The translations under genes were made by a program, and so were the position numbers. The notes beneath the pieces were generated by a model. The model saw only the letters and a program-made list of their open reading frames with translations, ran no database searches and had not been told where the DNA came from. DNA of 64,000 bases from Desulfonatronum thiosulfatophilum (lineage in GTDB: Bacteria; Desulfobacterota; Desulfovibrionia; Desulfovibrionales; Desulfonatronaceae), in the NCBI RefSeq assembly GCF_900104215.1, contig NZ_FMXO01000006.1:1-64000 (forward strand), read 5' to 3'. This document shows positions 44,027-53,697 of this stretch, one piece after another (the first letter of the stretch is position 1; every line of letters starts with the position of its first letter).

Positions 44027-45442
44027 ATGGATGAACAGACTTCAAAGCACCCGGTTTACATAGTCGACGACGACAAGGCTCTGACAAGAAGCTTTTACCT
44101 GACACTCAAGTCCTTCGGGTATCGCGACGTCAAAACCTTCGACAACGGGCGACAAGTCCTGGACCTACTTCCGGAACTGGAGCACGGAGTGCTTTTGCTG
44201 GACCTGTTCATGCCGGATGTTTCGGGAGAAGTGATTTTACAGCAGGCCCGGGATACGAACCCCGGAATCCAGGTGGTGGTGGTCACCGGAGTCGACGAAA
44301 CCGATACCGCGGTCAGATGCATAAAGTCCGGAGCTTTCGACTACCTGGTCAAACCCGTGGACGCGGACAGGCTGATCACGACATTGCGCCGGGCCATGAG
44401 CCATGCCCTGATTTTACAGCAGAACCAGCGTCTCAGTCGAAAACTGCTCACAGGCGGACTGGATAGGCCTGACATCTTTCAAGACATTATCACCCGGAAT
44501 CCGAAGATGACGGCTATCTTCAGCTATCTCGAGGTCGTCGCAACCATGTCTGATCCCGTGCTGATCACCGGAGAGACAGGCACCGGGAAGGACCTTCTGG
44601 CTCAGGCCGTTCACAGGGCAAGCGGCCGGACAGGCGCCTTCATCAGCCTGAATGCAGCCGGCCTGGACGACAATGTTTTCGCGGACACTCTTTTCGGTCA
44701 CGTCAAGGGCGCTTTTACCGATGCCCGGGAACCCCGCAAAGGCTTGATCGAACAAGCGGAGAACGGGACATTGTTCCTGGATGAAATCGGCGACCTGAGT
44801 CCCTCTGCCCAGGTCAAACTGCTCAAGCTCATCCAGGACCATGTCTACTATTCTCTTGGTTCGGACATTCCCAAGGCAAGCAAAGCCAGAGTGATAGCAG
44901 CCACAAACCGGGACCTCGAGTCAAGCCGGAAGCTGGGACAGTTTCGGGAAGATCTTTTCTACAGGATCAACACATACCGACTGCACCTTCCTCCACTACG
45001 TGAACGTGGGGAGGATGTCCTTCTCCTGGTGGAACATTATCTTGCCGAGGCCTGTATCGAACTGCGCTTGGCGCGGGAACATGTCTCCCCGCGGTTGGCG
45101 GATTTGCTTCAAACCTATAATTTTCCGGGCAATGTCCGGGAATTGCGTTCCCTAATCTATGCCGCAATGGCAGGGGGCGGCATGTCTGTTCTGGAAGAAA
45201 AGCTCGCTGGACTCGCGGGCATTGCCTTGGAAAGCTGTACGAACTCGGTTGCGCTTCCAAGACCCGGTATTGATGATTGGCAATATCCAAATCCTCTTCC
45301 CAGTCTGGAACAGGCCTGTTCCAGACTGGTAGACCAAGCGCTGCGGACGGCGAACGGCAACCAGGCCAAAGCCGCGGCAATGCTCGGCATATCAAGACAA
45401 GCCCTGAACAAGCGAATCAGAAAGATCGCCTCATCCCGCTGA
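44027..45442 (+). CDS. NtrC-family sigma-54-dependent response regulator
   Basis: The 471-residue activator has a receiver domain (VYIVDDDKALTRSFYLTLKS; phosphoacceptor Asp in LLLDLFMP; Lys in DYLVKPVD) and a AAA+ domain of about residues 145-375. Walker A is GETGTGKDLLAQAVH and Walker B is TLFLDEIGDL. The sigma-54 contact loop reads GAFTDA rather than GAFTGA, a variant found in some active members. A Fis-type helix-turn-helix (NQAKAAAMLGISRQALNKRI) closes it. It should drive sigma-54 promoters when phosphorylated, probably by the PAS kinase encoded upstream. Targets are not identified here. Confidence 0.93.
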   Translation: MDEQTSKHPVYIVDDDKALTRSFYLTLKSFGYRDVKTFDNGRQVLDLLPELEHGVLLLDLFMPDVSGEVILQQARDTNPGIQVVVVTGVDETDTAVRCIKSGAFDYLVKPVDADRLITTLRRAMSHALILQQNQRLSRKLLTGGLDRPDIFQDIITRNPKMTAIFSYLEVVATMSDPVLITGETGTGKDLLAQAVHRASGRTGAFISLNAAGLDDNVFADTLFGHVKGAFTDAREPRKGLIEQAENGTLFLDEIGDLSPSAQVKLLKLIQDHVYYSLGSDIPKASKARVIAATNRDLESSRKLGQFREDLFYRINTYRLHLPPLRERGEDVLLLVEHYLAEACIELRLAREHVSPRLADLLQTYNFPGNVRELRSLIYAAMAGGGMSVLEEKLAGLAGIALESCTNSVALPRPGIDDWQYPNPLPSLEQACSRLVDQALRTANGNQAKAAAMLGISRQALNKRIRKIASSR

Positions 45443-45524
45443 CTTTCTCCGGTACCTCCTCACCTGACCCAGGTGCGGCTGATGCTCGCATCAAAATCTG
45501 CCCATCACCATTTACAGATTGTCA

Positions 45525-45564
45525 ACCAAAGCTGACATCACGCCCTTGGCGTCAACTTTGGTTT
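45525..45564 (+). terminator. Possible terminator after the NtrC-type gene
   Basis: AACCAAAG (45525-45532) pairs with CTTTGGTT (45557-45564), and an inner ACGCC/GGCGT stem with a 3-base loop lies inside. The run of T after it is short, so activity is uncertain. The rest of 45443-45726 shows no gene. Confidence 0.4.
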
Positions 45565-45726
45565 CACGTCGTTCCGTTGTCAGGACAATGAAGATTCCTC
45601 ATTGAGTCCCGCGCAACCATCGTTGACGCCAGTATTGGAACAAAGTTTTCGATCCTCAAAAAAAAACCATAAATTCAAGACTTGAATCAACAGCAGACAT
45701 GGCATGCCCCCTGCACATGCAGCTTC

Positions 45727-46113
45727 ATGCATAAAGACACGATTCTTGTTGTTGATGACGAGCCCAGATTTCGATTTTCCATAAAGTTCATCTTGAGCGG
45801 TCATGGATTCAATGTGCTGGAGGCAAATAACGGCGCAGATGCATTGGATATCCTGACTCACACAAGCAGCAACCATAAAAGAATCGATGTTCTTGTCACC
45901 GACATCAAAATGCCCCGCATGGATGGAATTGAATTAATCAAAATTATCACGAAACATCCAATTGATTACGGGATCATCGTCATGACGGCTTATGGCGAAA
46001 GCGAAACGATTTTGCGTCTGAAGGAAATAGATGTTCGCAATGTGATTCACAAGCCATTTGAAGCTCATCATTTGATTGCCTTGATCAACGCGACATTGCG
46101 AGGAAAGCCATGA
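45727..46113 (+). CDS. Single-domain CheY-like response regulator
   Basis: The 128-residue protein is a receiver domain only: ILVVDDEPRFRFSIKFILSG, phosphoacceptor Asp in VLVTDIKMPRMDGIELI, Thr in IIVMTAYGES and Lys in VIHKPFEAHH. With no output domain it likely relays phosphate or acts on a partner protein. I prefer the ATG at 45727; a TTG at 45682 would add 15 residues without family match. The gene is noticeably AT-richer than its neighbours, suggesting transfer or a different history. The kinase cluster upstream and the chemoreceptor downstream are candidates for partners. Confidence 0.85.
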   Translation: MHKDTILVVDDEPRFRFSIKFILSGHGFNVLEANNGADALDILTHTSSNHKRIDVLVTDIKMPRMDGIELIKIITKHPIDYGIIVMTAYGESETILRLKEIDVRNVIHKPFEAHHLIALINATLRGKP

Positions 46114-46201
46114 AACAATGACGAGCGGATTCCCCAGCGAAGAGAGTAATGTGTTTCACAATGGTTAACTGTATCATACTGAGTTAACATAAGGAGATAA
46201 T

Positions 46202-48238
46202 ATGAAAAACATTCCCATCGGAATGAAGTTGATCGGCGGCTTTCTCACCCTGCTTGCCCTGGTCTGCGCCGGCTTGGGCTTTATCGCCTATGACCGGGCT
46301 TCGAAGGCGGCGCTCAGTCAGGTCCAGGAGAACATCCCCTTGATGGCCGAGGATGGGGCGAGGCTTGTAAGGAGCCGGCTTGATTCGTACCTTCAGGCCA
46401 TGGAAGGGATCGCGAACAGGGAAGTCATCCGATCCATGGTCTGGGCGGAACAGCGACAGGCGCTTGAAAGAGAAACAGCCCGACTGGGCTATCTGGGCAT
46501 GGGCATCATCGGTTCTGACGGACAAGTCAGATACCCTGACGGCACCACCGCTTCCCTGGCCGACCGCGACTATTTCAAGCAAGCCATGGCCGGGAAGTCC
46601 GTCTTCTCAGACGTGATCATCAGCCGCGTCACCAACCAGCCGGTCATGATCATCGCCACACCGATCAAGAATGACCGCGGGACCGTTTTGGGCGTGCTGA
46701 TGGCCAGACTCGACGCTACATTGCTCAGTGAAATCACGGACAACATCAAGTACGGAAACACCGGCTATTCCTATATCATCGACAGCAAGGGCGCCCTGAT
46801 CGCCCACGGCAACCGGCAGTTCGTTCTGGATCAGCGCAATTTCATCGAAGAGGCCAGGACGGATTCGCAGTACGCCCAGTTGGCGGCCATGTTCCAACGC
46901 ATGACCCGCGGCGAGTCCGGGTTCGACGAATACCCTTTCATGGGATCGGATCGTTTTTTCGGATACGCACCCATTGCGAATACCGGCTGGTCCATTGCCG
47001 TGGGAGCCATGAAAGACGATGTATTTGAACAGATCTATGCGTTGCGCTGGGCCATCGGCATTGCTTCTCTGGTATTTTTCGGGTTGGGCATCGTGATTGC
47101 CCTTCTCGTCAGTCGGACTATCACCTCGCCGATCAACCGGCTGATGAATTATGCTGAATCCGTGGCGGCTGGCGATCTGCAGGCCAAATCAGGAATTGAC
47201 CAGAAAGACGAAATCGGCAAGCTGAACATGAGCATTCAGAGCATGGTTCAGTCCTTGATTGAAAAAATGAAAGAGGCCGATCATCAATCGGAACTTGCCC
47301 GCCAGGAGACCCAAAAGGCGCAGATCGCCACGCAGGAAGCCGAGGAAGCACGGCGTCAAGCTGAAATGGCCAAGCGTGAAGGCATGCTCCAGGCCGCATC
47401 GAGCATCGAAGGCGTTGTCGAGAGAATGACCTCTGCATCTGAGGAATTGTCCGCCCAGGTGGAGGAGGCCAGCAGGGGAGCGGAAGAGCAGAAAAACCGC
47501 GCTGGAGAGACGGCCACGGCCATGGAAGAGATGAACGCCACAGTGCTGGAAGTGGCCAAGAACGCTTCCCATGCCGCGGAAGGATCGGACAAGGCGAGGG
47601 TGAAAGCCCAGGATGGATCGCAGATCGTTACTGAAGTGGTCACGGCCATTAATCAAGTGGAAACCCAGACCAAAACCATGAAAAGCTCCTTGAGCCAACT
47701 GGGCCAGCAGGCCGAGCAGATCGGCAAGATCATGAACGTGATCGAGGATATTGCTGATCAGACCAATCTTTTAGCCCTGAATGCGGCCATTGAAGCCGCC
47801 AGAGCCGGCGACGCGGGACGCGGGTTCGCCGTGGTGGCCGACGAAGTGCGCAAACTGGCCGAAAAGACCATGAACGCCACAAAGGAAGTGGGCGACGCCA
47901 TCTCGGCTATTCAGGAGGGAACACGCAACAATATTCAAGGCATGGAACAGGCTGCCACCGCCGTCGGAGTGGCCACCAAGCTGGCCCACAAGTCTGGCGA
48001 AGCCCTGCTGGAGATCGTATCTCTGGTCGAGGAAGCAGCAGACCAGGTCCGGTCCATTGCCACGGCAGCCGAGGAACAATCCTCCGCCAGCGAGGAGATC
48101 AACCGCAGCGTGGAGGACATCAATCGGATATCCACGGAGACCAGTGAAGTTATGGATCAGTCAGCCCAGGCCATTTCCGAATTGGCTCAGCAGTCCGTGG
48201 AACTGCAGAATCTGGTGCAGCAGCTCAAGCAGAGTTAA
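46202..48238 (+). CDS. Methyl-accepting chemotaxis protein with dCache sensor
   Basis: The 678-residue receptor has a first membrane helix ([20 protein letters not shown]), a periplasmic double-Cache domain of about residues 35-275 and a second helix ([20 protein letters not shown]). The Cache domain shows [39 protein letters not shown] and [21 protein letters not shown] domain, a coiled-coil region with an acidic and Gln-rich stretch, and the signalling hairpin ([19 protein letters not shown]) follow. There is no C-terminal CheR-binding pentapeptide. AAGGAG lies before the ATG. The ligand is unknown; dCache receptors often bind amino acids or carboxylates. Confidence 0.94.
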   Translation: MKNIPIGMKLIGGFLTLLALVCAGLGFIAYDRASKAALSQVQENIPLMAEDGARLVRSRLDSYLQAMEGIANREVIRSMVWAEQRQALERETARLGYLGMGIIGSDGQVRYPDGTTASLADRDYFKQAMAGKSVFSDVIISRVTNQPVMIIATPIKNDRGTVLGVLMARLDATLLSEITDNIKYGNTGYSYIIDSKGALIAHGNRQFVLDQRNFIEEARTDSQYAQLAAMFQRMTRGESGFDEYPFMGSDRFFGYAPIANTGWSIAVGAMKDDVFEQIYALRWAIGIASLVFFGLGIVIALLVSRTITSPINRLMNYAESVAAGDLQAKSGIDQKDEIGKLNMSIQSMVQSLIEKMKEADHQSELARQETQKAQIATQEAEEARRQAEMAKREGMLQAASSIEGVVERMTSASEELSAQVEEASRGAEEQKNRAGETATAMEEMNATVLEVAKNASHAAEGSDKARVKAQDGSQIVTEVVTAINQVETQTKTMKSSLSQLGQQAEQIGKIMNVIEDIADQTNLLALNAAIEAARAGDAGRGFAVVADEVRKLAEKTMNATKEVGDAISAIQEGTRNNIQGMEQAATAVGVATKLAHKSGEALLEIVSLVEEAADQVRSIATAAEEQSSASEEINRSVEDINRISTETSEVMDQSAQAISELAQQSVELQNLVQQLKQS

Positions 48239-48261
48239 AAAACTGGCCATATACATAAAAC

Positions 48262-48285
48262 AAAAGCCCTCACGTGAGGGCTTTT
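48262..48285. terminator. Bidirectional terminator between the MCP and FKBP genes
   Basis: A perfect 24-base palindrome (12-base arms meeting at 48273/48274) has a GC-rich core flanked by A-runs on the left and T-runs on the right, continuing as GTTTT. This shape can end transcription from both the chemoreceptor gene and the convergent FKBP gene. Confidence 0.85.
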
Positions 48286-48313
48286 GTTTTATGACCGAAA
48301 GAAGGATTTATAT

Positions 48314-49093
48314 TTACTGAATGGAAGCATTCCCTTCCGCATTATTCGCCTGAACGACGTCCAGCAGTTCGATCTCAAAGACCAGGGTGGAGTTGGGTTG
48401 GATGATCGGACCGGCCTGTTGCTGCCCGTAGGCCATGTCCGGGGGGATGACGACTTCCCACTTTGAACCCTGGGGCATCATTTGCAGAATTTCGGTCCAT
48501 CCGGGGATGACACCTTGCAGGGGAAAGGTGGCCGGCTCGCCGCGTTCCACCGAACTGTCGAAAACAGTTCCATCCACGAGAGTGCCTGTGTAATGCACTG
48601 TGACGATATCCTCGGCAGTGGGAGTTTCCCCGTCACCTTCGGTGATGACCCGGTACAAAATGCCGCTCTCCGTGGCTTGAACTCCTTCCTGCTCCTGGAA
48701 CTCTTCCATGAACGCACGGCCTTCTTCGAGATTTTCGGATGACTGCCGCTGAATCATTTCCATCTGGCGCTGCATCAATTCCTGCTGCAGGACCATCAGC
48801 ACCTCCTGCTGCTCCGCCTGGGTCATCAGCGGTTCGCCGCCCAGCCCCAATCCGTCGCGCAGGCCCTGTGCCAGTGCATCAGCGTCTACATCCAGGTCGC
48901 CTTGGGAAATATTCGTCCCGATATCCAGTCCGATGGCGTAACTCGTCTTCTGGACCGGAGTGTCCAGCTGTTGAACTGTCCGCGGCCCATTGCCGGCCTG
49001 CGGCGCCGATGCCGGCTGCTGGCCGCAGCCCAGGATCACCAGGCTCAGGCCGATGCTCAAACATGACGCGATGGTCATTGTGCGGAAACTCAT
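48314..49093 (-). CDS. FKBP-type peptidyl-prolyl isomerase lipoprotein
   Basis: The 259-residue protein has a lipoprotein signal ending in LVILGC. The N-terminal FkpA/Mip-type dimerisation region (KTSYAIGLDIGTNISQGDLD, then a long helix with QQELMQRQMEMIQRQS) follows, and then the FKBP domain. The isomerase domain shows VTVHYTGTLVDGTVFDSSVE, the GVIPGWTEILQMMPQGSKWE core and LVFEIELLDV. It should catalyse proline isomerisation and chaperone proteins in the periplasm. It is anchored to a membrane by its Cys lipid. Confidence 0.92.
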   Translation of the reverse strand: MSFRTMTIASCLSIGLSLVILGCGQQPASAPQAGNGPRTVQQLDTPVQKTSYAIGLDIGTNISQGDLDVDADALAQGLRDGLGLGGEPLMTQAEQQEVLMVLQQELMQRQMEMIQRQSSENLEEGRAFMEEFQEQEGVQATESGILYRVITEGDGETPTAEDIVTVHYTGTLVDGTVFDSSVERGEPATFPLQGVIPGWTEILQMMPQGSKWEVVIPPDMAYGQQQAGPIIQPNSTLVFEIELLDVVQANNAEGNASIQ

Positions 49094-49635
49094 AAGAACT
49101 CCTTATCCATGTGAGAAGGTTGACGTAAAATTTCATCATAGGGCACGAAAAAAAGGTTGTCCATGTACGGGAACATGTTGGGACGACCTGATCTGGCCAA
49201 TAATTTTCGATTTCATCTCTGATTTGCAGCAGTTCCTGCCTCGCAAGCGTATAAAATTGTATCAACGAGTGTCAGCTTGCCATCCGACAATGCCTCAAAG
49301 CATCTATTCCGCTCGATGCGCACACTTTGTTCAGCCGACTTGAGATGACCAACTTCTCAAAAATACGACAATTATTGCAATAAACTACGGCTTTCCTTGA
49401 AATTTCAATTGACACACTTGTTTTTTTCATGGCAATAGCTCTTTTGGTCCATGAAGTGTCTTGAATATGGTAACGGCCCTTGCCCAAGACCGAATGCCTC
49501 GGCGAACTCTTTCGGACGCATCCGTTTCCGGTGAATCCGCACAAGACCTGATCTCGTCGGAAAAGATTTAAAATGGCCATGCAGTATTTTGTTTTTTATT
49601 GAACACCAATAACAACATCAACGTGGAGGAAATCA
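49094..49635. other. Intergenic region upstream of livK
   Basis: This gap of 542 bases holds no intact gene. A minus-strand stretch from 49265 reads IQFYTLARQELLQIRDEIEN and then loses sense, while a neighbouring frame continues with RSGRPNMFPYMDNLFFVPYD. That suggests a decayed small gene. TTGACA at 49409-49414 with a weak -10 downstream may belong to the livK promoter. Confidence 0.35.
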
Positions 49636-50790
49636 ATGAGTGCAAAAAGTTGGATGAAGACCGTCACGGCCGCCTGCTTGCTGGTACTTGTTTGTTCCCC
49701 GGCTTGGGCGCAAAAGATCAAGATTGCCGTGGCCGCCCCCTTGACCGGCCCTGCTGCTTCGTATGGAGAAAACATCAAATCCGGCGTGGAGACCAAGGTC
49801 GAGGAAATCAACGCCGCCGGCGGCATCAATGGAACGATGGTCGAGGTGGCCTACTTCGATGAACTGTGCGAACCTCGTGAAGCTGCTGTTGTCGCTCCCC
49901 GCATTGTCGGCGACAGAGACATCGTCGGCGTAGTCGGCCATGTCTGCTCCTCCGCTCACTTGGCCGCGCTGCCCACGTACGTGCGCATGGGCATGCCCGT
50001 TATTTCCCCCACCGCCACCAATGTGACCATCAGCCAACAGAACAAGGACAACCAGGGCCGGGTCTGGTCCTTCCGCAACGTGTACCTGGACGATTACCAG
50101 GGAAAGTTTTTGGCCAATTATGTCAAGGATGTTCTTGGTCTTGAAAAGATCGCCGTGTTCTATGAAAACAACGACTACGGCATCGGCCTGAAGAACGCCT
50201 TCGTAACTGAGGCCAAAAATATCGGCTTGACCGTGGTCGGCGAGGAAGGATACGTAAAAGGCGCCACCGACTTCACTCCTCAACTGACCAGCCTGCGTCG
50301 CCATACTCCCGACGGACTGTTCATCTCCGGTTACTACAACGAAGGAGCCCTGATCGCCGCACAGGCCGCCAATTTGGGCATGGACGTTATCAAGTTCGGT
50401 GCTGACGGACTGGACAACGTAGACTACATCAACCTGGGCGGTGCAGCCGCGAACAACACCTACATGACGGTTCCCTTCCTGGCCGACGCCGCCCCGGAGC
50501 AGGCCCAGGACTTCATCAAGAAGTTCGAGGAAAAGTATCAGCGCGATCTGGACTGGATGAGCGCCAACGCCTATGACGCCGCCGGCAAATTCGCCGCAGC
50601 GGTGGCCGCCGTCGGTACGGACCGGACCGCGATCCGCGACTTCCTGGCCGGAATTAACTCCGAAGAGAATGCATATATCGGCATCACCGGAGCAACATAC
50701 TTTAACGAAATCGGTGATCCCGAGAAAAGCGCTTTCGTAAAGATGGTCAAGGACGGCCAGTTCGTCGCCGCCCCGAAGCAGATGCAATAA
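49636..50790 (+). CDS. livK: Branched-chain amino acid ABC importer binding protein
   Basis: The 384-residue periplasmic protein has a signal peptide (MKTVTAACLLVLVCSPAWA region, cleaved after AWA). The LivK-type fold follows: IKIAVAAPLTGPAASYGENI, GVVGHVCSSAHLAALP, SPTATNVTISQQ and YENNDYGIGLKNAF. It begins the livKHMGF cluster and captures leucine, isoleucine, valine or related amino acids. GGAGG lies before the ATG. A strong hairpin right after the gene could keep its expression above that of the permease genes. Confidence 0.93.
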   Translation: MSAKSWMKTVTAACLLVLVCSPAWAQKIKIAVAAPLTGPAASYGENIKSGVETKVEEINAAGGINGTMVEVAYFDELCEPREAAVVAPRIVGDRDIVGVVGHVCSSAHLAALPTYVRMGMPVISPTATNVTISQQNKDNQGRVWSFRNVYLDDYQGKFLANYVKDVLGLEKIAVFYENNDYGIGLKNAFVTEAKNIGLTVVGEEGYVKGATDFTPQLTSLRRHTPDGLFISGYYNEGALIAAQAANLGMDVIKFGADGLDNVDYINLGGAAANNTYMTVPFLADAAPEQAQDFIKKFEEKYQRDLDWMSANAYDAAGKFAAAVAAVGTDRTAIRDFLAGINSEENAYIGITGATYFNEIGDPEKSAFVKMVKDGQFVAAPKQMQ

Positions 50791-50810
50791 GCTTTTCCTC
50801 CGTTATCACA

Positions 50811-50845
50811 CCGAAACAGGCTGGGCCGCTCCCAGCCTGTTTCGG
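50811..50845 (+). terminator. Hairpin between livK and livH
   Basis: Arms 50811-50825 and 50831-50845 pair perfectly over 15 bases with a 5-base loop and are followed by TTTC. Partial termination here, or 3'-end stabilisation, would give more binding protein than permease, a common pattern in importer operons. Confidence 0.8.
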
Positions 50846-50887
50846 TTTCATGCAGTCCCCCTCACTTCCCGGCAGGAGATCCCCCCT

Positions 50888-51775
50888 TTGCTTGAACAAC
50901 AACTCATCAACGGTTTGACCCTGGGCCTGATTTATGCCCTGATCGCCGTGGGCTATACCATGGTCTACGGCGTCATCCAGCTCATCAATTTCGCCCACGG
51001 TGAAATCTACATGCTCGGGGCCTTTTTTTGCGTGACCTTCATTACCATGGTCGGGCTGCCATTTTACGTGGCTATTTTGATGGCCGTGATCTGCTGCATG
51101 CTGTGCGGCATCCTGCTCGATATCATCGCCTATCGCCCCCTGCGCAAAGCCCCGCGTCTGGCCGCCCTGATCACGGCCATCGGCATGTCCATTTTTCTCC
51201 AGAACGTTGCCCTGATCATCTGGGGCAGCCGTTCCAGGCCCTTTCCCCAAATGGCCGTCCCCGATTATCTTAAAGAAAAAGCCTTGGTCATGGGCGACAT
51301 CAGTCTGACATGGCTCCAGCTTTTCATTTTCGCCGTGGCCATCGTGATGATGATCGGCCTGTATCTGACCATCAACAAAACCCGCATCGGCACGGCCATG
51401 CGCGCCCTTGCCCAAAACAAGACCGCAGCGTCGTTGATGGGCATCAACGTTAATTACGTGATCTCCTTCACCTTCGCCCTTGGTTCGGCCATGGGAGCGG
51501 TGGCCGGAATCCTGGTTGCCGTGTACTACAACACACTTTATCCCACCATGGGCTACACCGCCGGGGTCAAGGCCTTTGCCGCGGCCGTGCTCGGTGGAAT
51601 CGGTTCGGTGCCCGGCGCCATGATCGGCGGCGTGGTCCTCGGAGTGGCCGAAGCACTCGGCGCGGGCTATGTGTCCTCGCTCTACCGCGACGGCGTGGCC
51701 TATGCCGTGATGATCGCGGTGATCATCTTCCGTCCATCCGGAATCCTGGGACGCTCGGTGGTGGACAAGGCTTGA
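50888..51775 (+). CDS. livH: Branched-chain amino acid importer permease LivH
   Basis: The 295-residue membrane protein has the LivH pattern LEQQLINGLTLGLIYALIAV, TMVYGVIQLINFAHGEIYML, GTAMRALAQNKTAASLMGIN, and the closing FRPSGILG. Start is TTG at 50888 with AGGAGA eight bases upstream. It pairs with LivM to form the channel. Eight hydrophobic segments are visible. Confidence 0.93.
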   Translation: MLEQQLINGLTLGLIYALIAVGYTMVYGVIQLINFAHGEIYMLGAFFCVTFITMVGLPFYVAILMAVICCMLCGILLDIIAYRPLRKAPRLAALITAIGMSIFLQNVALIIWGSRSRPFPQMAVPDYLKEKALVMGDISLTWLQLFIFAVAIVMMIGLYLTINKTRIGTAMRALAQNKTAASLMGINVNYVISFTFALGSAMGAVAGILVAVYYNTLYPTMGYTAGVKAFAAAVLGGIGSVPGAMIGGVVLGVAEALGAGYVSSLYRDGVAYAVMIAVIIFRPSGILGRSVVDKA

Positions 51776-51875
51776 CGTAATATGGGTATTTAAAAGCTCA
51801 GATTTGAAACTTGAAATTGAACAACAGGCGTCCCCTGCTGAAATCAGATAAACGCTCTCTAATCGGAACCAAAAC

Positions 51876-52928
51876 GTGAATATCGGAAAATCACTTACCC
51901 TGCTGATCATCGCCGCGGTGTTGACCTATCCCCTGGTCCCGCAATCCAGCGACTACATCATCCATGTCATGACCCTGGCCATGGTCTACATGATTCTGGC
52001 CATGGGCCTGAACATCGTCCCGGGTTTTTGCGGTCTCCTGGACCTTGGCTATGTCGGCTTTTACGGCATTGGCGCTTATACCGCCGGACTTTTGACCATC
52101 CATTACGACCTTTCCTTCTGGGTCATCGTTCCCTTGGCCGCCCTCAACGGAGCCTTGTGGGGAGCCCTCCTCGGTGCTCCGACCTTGCGTTTGACCGGAG
52201 ACTATTTCGCCATCGTCACTTTCGGATTTTCGGAGCTGGTTGTGCTCTTCCTGACCAATGAGATTTGGCTGACCCGAGGGCCATTGGGCCTGCCGGGTAT
52301 CCAGCCCATCACCGTGAACCTGACCTGGCTGAACGAGGCCTGGTACTTTCAATTCTACGACAAGACCCCCAATTTCTACGTCGCGGCCCTGCTGGTCGGC
52401 CTCGTGTTCTTCATCATGCGCCGAATGGAGGATTCCCGCCTGGGCCGCGCCTGGTACGCCATTCGTGAAGACCCCCTGGCCGCGGCCAGCTGCGGGGTGA
52501 ACATCCTTAACTACAAGGTCATCGCCTTTGCCATTTCCGCGGCCATCGGCGCGGTGGGCGGCTGTTTCTACGCCCGCTGGTCCATGTTCCTCTCACCGGA
52601 CATGTTCAAATTCTGGGAGTCCTTCCTGGTGTTGTGCATGGTGGTGCTCGGCGGTCTGGGGAACATCAAGGGCGCCCTGATCGGCGCGGTGATCCTGGTC
52701 TGCCTGGGCGAGGTGCTGCGGGAAGTGCTGACATCATTCGGTCTCCCCCCGGAAACCCGGTTCATGGCCTACGGGCTGATCATGGTCCTGATCATGCGCT
52801 TCAAACCCGCGGGCTTTTTTCCGGCTATTGCTTCCAGCGGACGTTCCAATCCGCTGCTGCTGGATCTCCAGAAACGATATGTAAAACGCTCCGCGGTCAA
52901 GGAAGATCCCCGTGACTCCGTTGCTTAA
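51876..52928 (+). CDS. livM: Branched-chain amino acid importer permease LivM
   Basis: The 350-residue protein begins with a GTG at 51876 and shows LivM blocks: MILAMGLNIVPGFCGLLDLG, YVGFYGIGAYTAGLL, RLTGDYFAIVTFGFSELV, GRAWYAIREDPLAAASCGVN and the final MRFKPAGFFP. The last 16 bases overlap livG. About 100 bases after livH contain no other gene. Its cytoplasmic tail ends with a basic stretch. Confidence 0.93.
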   Translation: MNIGKSLTLLIIAAVLTYPLVPQSSDYIIHVMTLAMVYMILAMGLNIVPGFCGLLDLGYVGFYGIGAYTAGLLTIHYDLSFWVIVPLAALNGALWGALLGAPTLRLTGDYFAIVTFGFSELVVLFLTNEIWLTRGPLGLPGIQPITVNLTWLNEAWYFQFYDKTPNFYVAALLVGLVFFIMRRMEDSRLGRAWYAIREDPLAAASCGVNILNYKVIAFAISAAIGAVGGCFYARWSMFLSPDMFKFWESFLVLCMVVLGGLGNIKGALIGAVILVCLGEVLREVLTSFGLPPETRFMAYGLIMVLIMRFKPAGFFPAIASSGRSNPLLLDLQKRYVKRSAVKEDPRDSVA

Positions 52929-53697
52929 GATCGACTCCATCACGAAACGCTTCGGCGGCATCATGGCCCTGGCCGACGTCTCCTTCAATGTTATCGAAGG
53001 AGAGATTCTCGGCCTGATCGGACCAAATGGAGCCGGGAAAACAACCATGTTCAACTGCATTGCAGGGGTTTACAAGCCCACGAGCGGGGATATTGTCTTT
53101 ACAAAAGGCGATACGTCCCGACGCATCAACGGCTTCAAGCCCGAAAAAATGACTGAAATGGGAATTTCCCGGACTTTTCAGAACATCCGCCTGTTCAATG
53201 CCCTGACCGTCCTGGACAATGTTCGGATCGCCCGGCATTGCCGAACGAAATCCAACTTCTTCCGATCGGTGTTGCGCACACGATTCCAGAAAGACGAGGA
53301 AAGAGCCATCGTTGAAGACTCCATGTATTGGCTGGATTTCGTCGGCCTGGGACACCATGCTCTGGCCGATGCCAACAGCCTTTCCTACGGCGATCAGCGC
53401 CGTCTGGAAATTGCCCGCTCCCTGGCCACGGAACCGAAGCTGCTGCTGCTGGATGAACCGGCCGCGGGCATGAACCCCAAGGAAACCAGAATGCTCGTGG
53501 ACCTGATTTATGCCATTCTGGATAAGGGAGTCTCGGTTATGCTCATCGAGCACGACATGAAGCTGGTGATGAGCATCTGCAAGCGACTGGTCGTGCTGGA
53601 TCATGGTACATTGATCGCCGAAGGCGGTCCCAAGGATATCCGCGAGAATCCCCAGGTCATCGAGGCCTATCTCGGAAGGGGAGCCGCCCATGCTTGA
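52912..53697 (+). CDS. livG: Branched-chain amino acid importer ATPase LivG
   Basis: The 261-residue ATPase has Walker A GPNGAGKTTMFNCI, the Q-loop RTFQNIRLFNALTVLDN, the signature LSYGDQRRLEIARSLA and Walker B LLLLDEPAAGMNPKE, with the H-loop LIEHDMKLVMSI. SYGDQ is the usual LivG variation of the ABC signature. It starts with GTG inside livM and overlaps livF by eight bases, so all three are translated together. Confidence 0.94.
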   Translation: MTPLLKIDSITKRFGGIMALADVSFNVIEGEILGLIGPNGAGKTTMFNCIAGVYKPTSGDIVFTKGDTSRRINGFKPEKMTEMGISRTFQNIRLFNALTVLDNVRIARHCRTKSNFFRSVLRTRFQKDEERAIVEDSMYWLDFVGLGHHALADANSLSYGDQRRLEIARSLATEPKLLLLDEPAAGMNPKETRMLVDLIYAILDKGVSVMLIEHDMKLVMSICKRLVVLDHGTLIAEGGPKDIRENPQVIEAYLGRGAAHA

